This document shows positions 1-8,043 of a DNA stretch of 37,116 bases, one piece after another. The stretch is from contig CAJBEZ010000074.1 in NCBI GenBank assembly GCA_903952205.1, forward strand, positions 10,001 through 47,116, read 5' to 3'. A model generated the notes under the pieces. The model did not search any database. It was not told where the DNA came from and saw nothing but the letters and a program-made list of their open reading frames with translations. The DNA comes from an uncultured Desulfomonile sp. Its GTDB lineage: Bacteria > Desulfobacterota > Desulfomonilia > Desulfomonilales > Desulfomonilaceae. Positions within the stretch are counted from its first letter, which is position 1, and every line of letters begins with the position of its first letter. Position numbers and translations under genes: made by a program.

Positions 1-614
<614 letters not shown>

Positions 615-710
615 CCCAAAAAAAGTATGTTGTGTCCTCGATCTCCTATTTGGTTGATATATACGCCGGCAATTTATGTCGGCATTGCTATCATCCTTTG
701 TTTTTCAGCT
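615..710 (+). other. 23S-5S internal transcribed spacer
   Basis: This spacer of about 95 bases between 23S and 5S holds no tRNA-like sequence. A short hairpin, GCCGGC paired with GTCGGC with one G-U pair around 666-684, may be part of the precursor processing stem. Nothing else is recognised. Confidence 0.6.
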
Positions 711-829
711 TCCCGGTGACTATGGCGGAGGGGAAACACCTGTTCCCATACCGAACACAGAAGTTAAGCCCTCCAGCGCCGATGGTACTGCGTTGGGTAA
801 CTGCGTGGGAGAGTAAGTCGTTGCCGGGA
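711..829 (+). rRNA. rrf: 5S ribosomal RNA
   Basis: The sequence matches the 5S consensus. The ends TCCCGGTGAC (711-720) and GTTGCCGGGA (820-829) pair as helix I. Internal landmarks are CCCATACCGAACACAGAAGTT, CAGCGCCGATGGTACTG and GGGAGAGTA. The length of about 119 nt is normal. Its position right after 23S and before a terminator is the usual end of an rRNA operon. Confidence 0.96.
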
Positions 830-838
830 TATCCTTCA

Positions 839-872
839 CCCCTGTTTCGTTTAACACGGAGCGGGGGTTTTT
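839..872 (+). terminator. Terminator of the rRNA operon
   Basis: A hairpin starts 9 nt after 5S. CCCC (839-842) and TGTT (843-846) pair with AACA (853-856) and GGGG (63-67 of the same line, i.e. 863-867), with a CGGAGC bulge on the 3' arm. A run of five T follows at 868-872. The position and the T-tract support intrinsic termination of the rrn transcript. Confidence 0.72.
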
Positions 873-913
873 AATTTATTGGCTTCCAGCGTTATAGGGG
901 AGGTTTTTTAGGT

Positions 914-1378
914 ATGGCGCCTCTGTCTGTTGGGCCAGGCGACGATGTCGACGCCTGGTGTGGAAAATGCCTCATGGTGATGAGCCATCGAATAATTGCT
1001 GTTGTCGGCAGCCAGATAAAAAAGGTTGAGTGTCTAACTTGTCATGCCATTCACGCTTATAAGTCGGCTCCAGGCGCTAAGAACGAAAGAGGCGCTTCCC
1101 GGAATGCGGTCGACGTGCCATTAAGGGCTTCCAAGGGGAAGACGCCTCGTGCGTCAAGAGTGGAAAGTGAATGGAATGTATTTATGGCCGAGAAGGCCCC
1201 AGAACACCAGGCTCGCCCATATATGGTCACAGAATCCTTTGCGATTACGGAATTTGTTGAACATCCCATATTTGGGGTAGGCCGAGTCCTGGAAATTACC
1301 GGGGCTGAAAAGATGGTCGTCATCTTTAAGGAAGGTAGAAAGACCCTTCTTTGCAATCGTGTTCCGAGGGTCCCTTAG
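914..1378 (+). CDS. Zinc-ribbon protein with C-terminal SH3/CarD-like barrel segment, unknown function
   Basis: 154 residues, with ATG preceded by a good Shine-Dalgarno (AGGGGAGG, about 9 nt upstream). The N-terminus has two CxxC pairs (C16-x2-C19 and C40-x2-C43), which would form a small zinc ribbon. A basic Ala/Ser/Lys-rich linker follows (about 50-85). The last 45 residues (EHPIFGVGRVLEI and a KTLLC strand) resemble the small beta-barrel seen in CarD-type and UvrD C-terminal domains. The combination suggests a nucleic-acid- or RNA-polymerase-associated protein, but that is inference. It stands alone just after the rrn terminator. I do not recognise a named family. Confidence 0.8.
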   Translation: MAPLSVGPGDDVDAWCGKCLMVMSHRIIAVVGSQIKKVECLTCHAIHAYKSAPGAKNERGASRNAVDVPLRASKGKTPRASRVESEWNVFMAEKAPEHQARPYMVTESFAITEFVEHPIFGVGRVLEITGAEKMVVIFKEGRKTLLCNRVPRVP

Positions 1379-1465
1379 TTTGTTTTTTTTCTGGACATCG
1401 TTTGAACTTTTTTAAATTGCTTTTTTCTGCTGTGGACGCTACAATGACTCACATCGGAGTCTTGA

Positions 1466-1720
1466 ATGAAGAAATTATCAATTACCTTATTGATCATTAC
1501 CCTGGCAGTCGTTTTTTCGGGCTTTTCGGCCAGCGCGGAGGACTTTCCTTCACAGGCCGCTACGCTTTCTCACAGTCAGACTCCACCTCAAAATCCCACT
1601 AAACCCTTTGAAGGTTACGTGCCGCCTCCTCCGATTCGACATACGTGGCCAGGAGGTTACAAAGTAATATTCCATGAAATGATGAACACCCTCATGGAAC
1701 ATGTGATCGGCCACTATTGA
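1466..1720 (+). CDS. Small secreted protein, unknown function
   Basis: 84 residues. The N-terminus is a clear signal peptide (MKK, then a hydrophobic core of about 16 residues, ending FSASAED with likely cleavage after ASA). The mature part is about 60 residues and Pro/His-rich (YVPPPPIRHTWPGG), with no cysteine. The start at 1466 has CGGAG about 7 nt upstream. It resembles in style, not in detail, the two secreted proteins at 15568 and 16132. No function is recognised. An overlapping frame at 1351-1602 lacks a signal or RBS and is rejected. Confidence 0.65.
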   Translation: MKKLSITLLIITLAVVFSGFSASAEDFPSQAATLSHSQTPPQNPTKPFEGYVPPPPIRHTWPGGYKVIFHEMMNTLMEHVIGHY

Positions 1721-2045
1721 ACGAATCCCCTCCAAAACAGTTTTAGGCTATTATTCCTAACTTCAGGCCTGTGAATCCGTCGTGTCTTCAGGATTCGTTT
1801 CTCTCCTATACCCTTTCCCAAGTGAATAACTAAACTTCTTACCTGATGCTGATGATGAATCGGGATCTCACTGCAAAGCTTGATTGGTCGTCCAGACAGC
1901 AGGCATACCGGTCGGGGGTCAAAGTTTCAAAAGGGAATCGCCTACAAGGTATTTTTCCGCTGGTTTTTGAAGGAAACATTGCGATGTGAATCCTTTCTGT
2001 TGCTGCGGTCTCTATATGTAATAGATCGTATTGGAGGTAGTAGTA
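1721..2045. other. Intergenic region with an inverted repeat
   Basis: 325 bases without a credible gene. It contains a perfect 9-bp inverted repeat, AACGAATCC at 1720-1728 and GGATTCGTT at 1791-1799, separated by about 62 nt. No T-run follows, so it is not a classical terminator. The 3' end holds the strong Shine-Dalgarno GGAGGT (2033-2038) of the next gene. Confidence 0.5.
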
Positions 2046-2411
2046 ATGGATGAAAATATAATATTGTCGGAAGAAGGGGGTGGTTGTTTAAATAACGAAG
2101 GGTCGATTGTTTCGCAGGATTGTTGCGACTGCAAACCCAAAATGGCCCTGACATTTGAAGAGCAGGGAATCCTTGATCAGCTCCGCCTTATCAAAAGTGC
2201 GGCGCGGGCCACGTTAGCAGACATCAAGGATATAGAGTTGCGCAGATTCGAACGGGATAAGTCTGATCGGATGTCTATTGAAGACGAATGGCTTAGACTG
2301 TCCCAGAAATTGGAAGAACTCAGATCAAGGTGGACGGAATGGTCAAGCCGACTGGATGCCGCAACCGAGAGAAAACTGATCATGCTTGGGCATCGGGAGC
2401 CCAGGGCGTAA
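2046..2411 (+). CDS. Small predicted coiled-coil protein, unknown function
   Basis: 121 residues from ATG 2046. This start is chosen because GGAGGT at 2033-2038 lies 7 nt upstream; an in-frame TTG at 2031 would sit on top of that ribosome site. The first 33 residues are Glu/Gly-rich with a short CCDC cluster. Residues about 35-115 are charged and helical (LxxIKxxARATLADIKDIELRRFERDK), consistent with a coiled coil. There is no signal peptide or membrane segment. It lies 69 nt before the GNAT gene on the same strand, so the two may be cotranscribed. No family is recognised. Confidence 0.72.
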   Translation: MDENIILSEEGGGCLNNEGSIVSQDCCDCKPKMALTFEEQGILDQLRLIKSAARATLADIKDIELRRFERDKSDRMSIEDEWLRLSQKLEELRSRWTEWSSRLDAATERKLIMLGHREPRA

Positions 2412-2480
2412 TTTTGACCGGGCGGCGATTCCGATATTTGTTTTCCGGTTTTTAGTAATAAAACGGGTAAGGATTGTGAA

Positions 2481-3986
2481 ATGGTGGAAGAACCGATCGC
2501 CTCTTTGACGCTGTCGACTCAAAGTAATTTCATTGCCTTTCTGAAGCCTTTTGTGAAATCAGTGGCCGAGTCTATCTCGTTCAACGAAAAGGACTCGGCC
2601 GAACTCGGAGATCTGATTCAAAGCCTTGCCCTTCGACTGTCGCAATTTAGCTCAGATGGAGATAACAACCAATCAATAAATTTAAACCTATTTATTAGAA
2701 TCAACGAACTTGTTATAGCGATTGAGCACAAGGGTGTTCCAGTGGAAATTGAAGAGGGCGTATCGGACAACTTGTCAGCTTTTGCGTTATCCGTCCAATC
2801 CAAAGCCATCGACCACGTTCGGCTTATAAATCTCGGAAAGTCAGGCCAACGCCTTGAACTATCAAAAGTTATTCCTCATTTTATGTTGGAGCCCGTTAAT
2901 AGAGAAACAAACAGGAAACCCAAAAATCGCGAAACAGACGAATCAAAGAATGACCGACCACTTGAGATAAGGTTGATCAAGTCATCTGAAGGGCTCAATC
3001 TGTCTCGCTGCTTCTTTAGGGTTTATGGATACACTTATGGACCTGGTTACGTCTATGACCCAGAACTTCTTAAATCCCTAGTTGAAGAAGGACTTTTGGT
3101 GTCCGCCGTGGCCATCGATTCCCGAGGCGAATTTGTCGCCCATGCGGCTATAAGGATTGACAAAACTAAACCTCGAATCGGTGAACTGATTTCTCTAGCG
3201 GTAGATCCCGCCTATCGCAACTTAGGTCTGGCAAAAAAAATTCATTCGCACCTTTTGGAACAGGCCAGGGAGCTGAAACTGGATGGGCTTTTTGGCGAAG
3301 CCGTTACACTCCACCCTTATTCTCAGCGCCTCTGTCTTGCTCTTTCAGGAAAGGAGTCAGCCATAATGGTGGGTTACGTGCCTCCAGCGAATTACAGGCA
3401 AATATCGGAAGGAGCTTTTACGAAGCGACAAATGGCAATGGTCTATTTCTTTGGTTTGTCGAACGGCGATGGGAGTAAGAGAGTTTTTATTCCGGAGAAC
3501 CACCTGTCGATGATTGAGAAGATCTATTTGCATTTAAATCTTAAAAGGATATTGGAGCCTGAAAACGTTCTTCCTACCGGCGCTTCATGCGGAGATACCG
3601 CTTTTGATCTAAAAGTAAATAATGACATCAGCACTGCGGCGATCACCATTAATGTATACTGTCCTGACACAATAAGACTTGTTGGATCTAAAATAAAAGC
3701 TCTTCTAGAATCTGAAATAGAATACGTATACCTCGACCTACCCTTGTCCAGCGCATTGACCCCATATTTCGCAGGGGAGTTCGAGTCGATGGGCCTTTTC
3801 TTTTCGGGAGTTATTCCTTATCTTAAGGACGGCGATTATCTACGCTTACAGTTTTTGAATACATCGCAGATCAATCTTGATAGCGCGATAGTCGTTTCTG
3901 ATTTTGGACGGGAAATGTCAGACTACGTGAGATTGATGAAGGAAAGATCCCCGGGTTTTCAGCAGAAGGCTGTTGAATCACATTGA
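2481..3986 (+). CDS. GNAT acetyltransferase with degenerate RsbW-like ATPase front domain
   Basis: 501 residues. Residues about 15-133 have the size and strand pattern of an RsbW/SpoIIAB-type HATPase domain. A segment VIAIEHKGVPVE stands where that family has its D-x-G loop, and the end is GLxL-like (FALSVQSKAIDHV, INLGKSGQRLEL). The Asn-box and G1 Asp are not evident, so ATP binding is doubtful. After a polar linker (about 135-160), residues 161-300 form a GNAT domain with the acetyl-CoA loop R246-N-L-G-L-A following the beta4 strand LISLAVDPAY. The last 170 residues resemble a second, weaker GNAT-like or partner domain. It could be a stress-signalling acetyltransferase; its substrate is unknown. 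RBS is GGGTAAGGA. Confidence 0.75.
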   Translation: MVEEPIASLTLSTQSNFIAFLKPFVKSVAESISFNEKDSAELGDLIQSLALRLSQFSSDGDNNQSINLNLFIRINELVIAIEHKGVPVEIEEGVSDNLSAFALSVQSKAIDHVRLINLGKSGQRLELSKVIPHFMLEPVNRETNRKPKNRETDESKNDRPLEIRLIKSSEGLNLSRCFFRVYGYTYGPGYVYDPELLKSLVEEGLLVSAVAIDSRGEFVAHAAIRIDKTKPRIGELISLAVDPAYRNLGLAKKIHSHLLEQARELKLDGLFGEAVTLHPYSQRLCLALSGKESAIMVGYVPPANYRQISEGAFTKRQMAMVYFFGLSNGDGSKRVFIPENHLSMIEKIYLHLNLKRILEPENVLPTGASCGDTAFDLKVNNDISTAAITINVYCPDTIRLVGSKIKALLESEIEYVYLDLPLSSALTPYFAGEFESMGLFFSGVIPYLKDGDYLRLQFLNTSQINLDSAIVVSDFGREMSDYVRLMKERSPGFQQKAVESH

Positions 3987-4127
3987 AAGGAATTGCCTAT
4001 CAGAACTCGCTACCCGGCCGATGAAAATCTGCTGGACACCTTGCACGGCAGGTCCCCCGTATTCTGTTAAGCAAATCTTTGAAAGAGAATTTGATTCTGG
4101 GATTTTGTGGAATCCATGCGATATTCT

Positions 4128-4156
4128 TTGATACAATTCTACACAATGTGATAAGA
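4128..4156 (+). promoter_or_regulatory. Possible sigma-70 promoter for the response regulator
   Basis: TTGATA at 4128-4133 and ATAAGA at 4151-4156 are spaced by 17 nt, about 120 nt upstream of the receiver gene. The -10 match is weak. The rest of the 292-base gap 3987-4278 shows nothing else I can support. Confidence 0.25.
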
Positions 4157-4278
4157 ATAAGTCGCATGCTTTTCTGAGGCTGTAAGCAAGTTGGGGCTGT
4201 ATCTGAAGTGTTTGTCCTCAATGAGCCAATATCTGAGGGTCGTTTCGTGCAAATCAATATTGAAAGGGGGGTTCCATA

Positions 4279-4650
4279 ATGACTAGGGTATTAATCGTTG
4301 ACGATGAAGCTTCGATACGGGGTTTGTTGCGTCAAGCTTTTGAAATGAATAGTTTTGAAGTTATTGAAGCGTCTAACGGGGAGGAGGCGGTTCGGACATT
4401 TCGTGAAGGTGGAATCGATCTTGTGATCACCGATATAATAATGCCTGACAAGGAAGGCCTCGAATCCATAATGGATTTGAAGGAAATAGATCCCGATGTG
4501 AAGATCATCGCAATATCTGGAGGCGGAAGACTGGAGCCCCATTCTTACTTACAGATGGCTGCAAAATTTGGAGCGAAAAAAGTCTTTCAAAAACCCCTAT
4601 CGATATCTTTGCTTATTGAAGCGGCGAAAGAGCTGACAGAATCCGATTAG
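4279..4650 (+). CDS. Stand-alone response regulator receiver (CheY-like)
   Basis: 123 residues, a single REC domain. Visible landmarks are the acidic pair D8-D9, phospho-acceptor D52 in VITDIIMP, the switch Ser S80 in AISGGG, and K105 in the QKP loop. There is no output domain, so it would act by protein contact or in a phosphorelay. Its kinase is unknown; the only kinase in the window is the hybrid at 25798-29274, which is far away. The start has a strong AAAGGGGGG ribosome site about 9 nt upstream. It converges with the CAP-domain gene. Confidence 0.93.
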   Translation: MTRVLIVDDEASIRGLLRQAFEMNSFEVIEASNGEEAVRTFREGGIDLVITDIIMPDKEGLESIMDLKEIDPDVKIIAISGGGRLEPHSYLQMAAKFGAKKVFQKPLSISLLIEAAKELTESD

Positions 4651-4721
4651 CCGTGAATTGGAATGTTGTTTGATCTTACGCAGAGGCCATAGTTTTGCAG
4701 GTCCGGCAGGATTTGAGGTGT

Positions 4722-5351
4722 TCACTCACTCGGGTCTCGAGACGCGAACAACTGAGTCACATAGCCATTGAAAATGCCTATCCCCATTCTGGAAAAATTC
4801 AGATGCAGTATGTTTTTTCTGTGTTTCTCGCTAGTCATCCAGGCATGCACCATTTTTCTCGCATAGTCATTTCGTTCCGTTGCTTTGGAAGGAAGATTAG
4901 CGCTAGACCAAAAGACGTTCTCGCCGAAGACCATCGGTGGAACAAATTTGAGCTTTTTCATTCTTTCTTCAAAAGTTCTCCAGCCCTTGGGGAAATTCTC
5001 TGAATCGTGCGCCATCACGCCAGACGTCGCCTGATTACGAGAATGGATTTGCGCCAATTTTCCCAACGTGGGATTGATCTTCAAAATGGGTAAGCGCCTT
5101 CTCTGTCGTTCCTGATTGGTCCATTTGAGAACGTATAGTTCAATATCTTTCCGAGTATTCTCCTCGATATTTTGAGTTCTAACTTTGTCTGAGTACTTTG
5201 TTGCGGGCGTGTCTCTTACCGAAACATTGAAATCATTCGGGATCTGATCTAATGAGCTTCCAATTGCTGTAGAAATTGGGAATAATGTCCAAAATAGGCA
5301 AACGAAGAGCGAAATGGTCATACTACCGCCTAACTTAATCTCTGATTTCAT
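4722..5351 (-). CDS. CAP (SCP/PR-1-like) domain protein, exported
   Basis: 209 residues. A hydrophobic segment at about 11-32 acts as signal peptide or anchor. The start at 5351 has AAGGAA 3 nt upstream; M11 (5321) is an alternative. Residues about 75-205 form a CAP domain: NQERQRRRLPILKINPTL, LAQIHSRNQ, an MAHDS histidine, the GENV glutamate, AWMTSEKHRKNIL with the second histidine, and MGIGIF. The His/Glu cavity of the CAP fold is preserved. Extracellular role is unknown; bacterial CAP proteins are common and mostly uncharacterised. Its ATG overlaps the stop of the upstream GSCFA gene by 4 nt, so the two are translationally coupled. Confidence 0.88.
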   Translation of the reverse strand: MKSEIKLGGSMTISLFVCLFWTLFPISTAIGSSLDQIPNDFNVSVRDTPATKYSDKVRTQNIEENTRKDIELYVLKWTNQERQRRRLPILKINPTLGKLAQIHSRNQATSGVMAHDSENFPKGWRTFEERMKKLKFVPPMVFGENVFWSSANLPSKATERNDYARKMVHAWMTSEKHRKNILHLNFSRMGIGIFNGYVTQLFASRDPSE

Positions 5352-6307
5352 CGTTCCTTCGGTGAGTACGCTTCAAAGAAATGTTTCATGATGAACCTTA
5401 CCGTATCACGATTTACATGAAAATTCTCTCTACCTTCGACGTAAATGTTGTGCCCCCTCATAGGTCTGAAAATGGAAGCCATCTCGAATGCTGGGAAGTA
5501 GGTTACATTGGGGTGCGAAGAAGTGAATTCATCAGCTACCGCCCTTAATGTGGATTTCGAATTGCAGCTTGCGGTAACGACGTCGCAGTCGTCTCTGAAT
5601 GTAGCCCAAAGATGAACGGGAGAGACTGTTAGAAAAATATGACACAGTGGATTGTGTTTCATGAGCAGGGCGTGGATGCGTTCCAAGTTCTCTAGGTTTT
5701 CCCGGTAGCGAGATACCCTGAATTCGTAACGACACATGTCTCCACCCTCGTTGACATAAGGACCGGATGGTAGACAAATTACCGAACCATCAACGCTGTC
5801 CTGCCATATTTCAGTGAGTCCAAGCGTTAGTATAAGAGCCTCAGCCGATTCTAGAGCACGACGTGAACACTGGACATGATGTTTAAAATCCTTCTGCGCT
5901 TCGGCCTCCGATTCATACAGAATTATTCTTCTGTACGGATCCTGAACTGTTTCCGACTGGGGCGCTATCCACCACCGGACTTCTGGATTGAATTCTCCAA
6001 ATGTGTATTCAAAAATCTGACGCATCGAGAAGGTATTGTACAATCTTTCCCAGGCGGCTGAGGCGTGCTTGGAAGCGGGATGGCCAGTTTCCTCAGTAAT
6101 GTAAGCGAAACCTTCCTTTAGCAATTCGGACTTTATCTCCCGAGCAAAGCAGGAACCCATGGAGGCTATCCTGGTGGTTCTCGATATTTTGGGACCACAA
6201 TACGGAACCATAACAAAGGTATCGCCACAGGCAGGGTTGTCGTACGATCCCGGCCAAACTTGCCATGGTTCAAAAAGATGGAATGGGTGAACATCTGAAC
6301 GAGACAT
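5348..6307 (-). CDS. GSCFA-family protein (SGNH hydrolase-like)
   Basis: 319 residues. The family signature Gly-Ser-Cys-Phe-Ala is at 51-55 in IASMGSCFAREI. Further family features are the ALILTLGLTEIW stretch, the conserved SGPYVNEGG-like loop, LTVSPVHLWATF and a late ENFHVN histidine region. GSCFA proteins have the SGNH/GDSL esterase fold and are proposed to act on polysaccharide or acylated substrates; the actual substrate is unknown. No signal peptide is seen. It is first in a two-gene unit with the CAP-domain gene (4-nt ATGA overlap). The RBS is GGCAGGAAATGG. Confidence 0.9.
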   Translation of the reverse strand: MSRSDVHPFHLFEPWQVWPGSYDNPACGDTFVMVPYCGPKISRTTRIASMGSCFAREIKSELLKEGFAYITEETGHPASKHASAAWERLYNTFSMRQIFEYTFGEFNPEVRWWIAPQSETVQDPYRRIILYESEAEAQKDFKHHVQCSRRALESAEALILTLGLTEIWQDSVDGSVICLPSGPYVNEGGDMCRYEFRVSRYRENLENLERIHALLMKHNPLCHIFLTVSPVHLWATFRDDCDVVTASCNSKSTLRAVADEFTSSHPNVTYFPAFEMASIFRPMRGHNIYVEGRENFHVNRDTVRFIMKHFFEAYSPKER

Positions 6308-6454
6308 CCATTTCCTGCCTTACTTACAAAGATCTTGGGTCATCGGCGTCAAGGTATCGTCCGTCTATCCCATGCAAAAAGACAAACACGAATTTCCGTA
6401 ACTGATTTCTGAATGATCGCTCATGTTGCTCAAACTTCGGTTGTCAAAAAAACA

Positions 6455-7672
6455 TCAGGCTCCATACTTCACCTGACGTAAGGCGTGAGCGGTAATAAGT
6501 TTCATAAGATTTGACGCGTTAAATTGCCCGAGCGCGCCTTTGAGACATTGCGACTCTCCAAAACCTGTGACATCAGGATTAGATCTCGTCATCCCAGGAG
6601 CCCAGAGAATTATGGGAACAGGATGCCAGCTATGAGATTTCAAAACAGCCGGAGTAGAATGATCACCGGTAATAACTAGAACGTCCGGGCAAAGTTGAAG
6701 TATCCTGGGAATTATGGCGTCCACTTTTTCAATCTCTTTGACCTTCGCGTCAAAATCTCCGTCTTCTCCCCGACTGTCAGTATATTTATGGTGGAAGAAA
6801 AAGAAGTCAAATTCAGTCCATTTTTGCTCCAGGACCGCCAGCTGATCATCTAGGTTTCTGAGTCCATTTACACAAGTCATTCCCACAAGGCTGGCTAGTC
6901 CCTTGTACATCGGATAAACAGCAAGAGCGACAGCTTTCATCTTGAAGACATCTTCAAACTTGGGTAGGCCTGGTTCACTTGACCATCCTCGCAGAGTGAC
7001 CATATTTGCCGGTTTCTGGTCCCTGATTCTTTCGGAAGCCTCGGCAACCCATTGGTTCACCAGATCAGCGGTGTTGCGCGCCTCGAGTGAACCGTCAAGA
7101 GGCCTTAGCTTGAGAGGTTTGATACCAACCTTTTGCGGGTCCGTTTCATTCAAGGCTGAAGACAGCCGTGGCCCCCTCAGTATCAACACAAAACGGTAAT
7201 CCTGAACGGTCTTGACGATAACTTCAATTCCCGGAAGCTTTATGTCGTCAATGAGTGAAACCATCCTTGCGCATTCTTCCGTTGAAATCCTCCCTGCACG
7301 CCTGTCTGTTATTAAACCGTTTTCATCGACTGTGCAAAAGTTGCCTCTCGCAGCCACGTCCTGTTCTGTGAGTGTCATGCCTATTCCAACAGCTTCCAGA
7401 ACTCCCCTACCAATAAGATGTTTAAGAGGATCGTAACCGAACAGTCCAAAATGTCCTGGTCCGCTCCCAGGTGTTATACCAATATCTACAGTGTTGATGA
7501 GCCCGACTGACGACTCCCTGGCAAGTTTATCCATATTTGGAGTGAAAGCGGCTTCCAGCTCAGTTGGCCCGCCAATTTCCCTGGGCAATCCACCTAAACC
7601 ATCCAGTACAAGTAGTATTGCCTTTGTATTTCCAGCCTGTGTCAACGATTTCATAAGTTCAATGTCCTGCAT
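6455..7672 (-). CDS. apgM: 2,3-bisphosphoglycerate-independent phosphoglycerate mutase, archaeal type
   Basis: 405 residues, the usual length for this type, which is shorter than the approximately 510-residue GpmI form. It interconverts 3- and 2-phosphoglycerate in glycolysis and gluconeogenesis. Alkaline-phosphatase-superfamily landmarks are present: metal Asp D24 in LVLDGLGG, the phospho-acceptor Ser S70 in TPGSGPGHFGLFGYDP, an HHKYTDSRGEDGD segment, and TGDHSTP...SHSWHPVP supplying Asp/His ligands. It is a single gene with a GAGGAAG ribosome site, divergent from the UbiA gene, and 147 nt from the GSCFA gene. Confidence 0.95.
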   Translation of the reverse strand: MQDIELMKSLTQAGNTKAILLVLDGLGGLPREIGGPTELEAAFTPNMDKLARESSVGLINTVDIGITPGSGPGHFGLFGYDPLKHLIGRGVLEAVGIGMTLTEQDVAARGNFCTVDENGLITDRRAGRISTEECARMVSLIDDIKLPGIEVIVKTVQDYRFVLILRGPRLSSALNETDPQKVGIKPLKLRPLDGSLEARNTADLVNQWVAEASERIRDQKPANMVTLRGWSSEPGLPKFEDVFKMKAVALAVYPMYKGLASLVGMTCVNGLRNLDDQLAVLEQKWTEFDFFFFHHKYTDSRGEDGDFDAKVKEIEKVDAIIPRILQLCPDVLVITGDHSTPAVLKSHSWHPVPIILWAPGMTRSNPDVTGFGESQCLKGALGQFNASNLMKLITAHALRQVKYGA

Positions 7673-8043
7673 GATGCTTCCTCAAAATTTTTGATAGTAT
7701 CGGGATCAAATTCAGGCCCCCATAAAATAATTCATAAGGGGCGCTTTAGACAAACGCTATTTGTTCTTGTATTCCAACGCATACTAAAAAGGTAATGTTG
7801 GTAAATGGTTACTGATCAGGACTGAAAAACATTCGGCCACTCGTAAAAAACTTTCGCAATATCGATACCATGTCACATGAATATTTGTTCAAATGAGAGA
7901 GTATCGGAAATTCAATGAGTTGAGACGTTGCATTAGAGTTTACATTTACTATCGGAATCTAGTGTGATAGTAAGCTTCGAACTTAATTGGCGCGTTGTAA
8001 ACTCTCTCATTCGGATGCGCAGAACAGTCGAGAAATAAAATAG
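7673..8043. other. Divergent intergenic region between apgM and the UbiA gene
   Basis: 371 bases. The apgM-proximal half shows only the apgM ribosome site. The UbiA-proximal half (7892-8011) holds three interlocking inverted repeats, described separately. Two copies of TATCGGAA (7902-7909 and 7950-7957) are spaced by 48 nt. Both promoters must lie here, but I see no convincing -35/-10 pair. Confidence 0.6.
7892..8011 (+). promoter_or_regulatory. Putative structured leader with alternative stems before the UbiA gene
   Basis: Three perfect inverted repeats are present. Stem A pairs AATGAGAGAGT (7892-7902) with ACTCTCTCATT (8001-8011). Stem B pairs GAGTTTACA (7936-7944) with TGTAAACTC (7996-8004). 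Hairpin C pairs TTACTATC (7947-7954) with GATAGTAA (7966-7973). A and B share bases 8001-8004 and so exclude each other, while C fits inside either. The element ends 32 nt before the start codon. This could be a switching mRNA leader or a DNA operator; no known riboswitch class is recognised. Confidence 0.4.

Noticed and set aside
1351-1602. 83-codon plus-strand frame overlapping two genes
   Set aside because: It overlaps the secreted-protein gene at 1466, which has the signal peptide and ribosome site.
4000-4257. 85-codon minus-strand frame in the gap before the response regulator
   Set aside because: No ribosome site and no recognisable protein character; the gap more likely holds a promoter.
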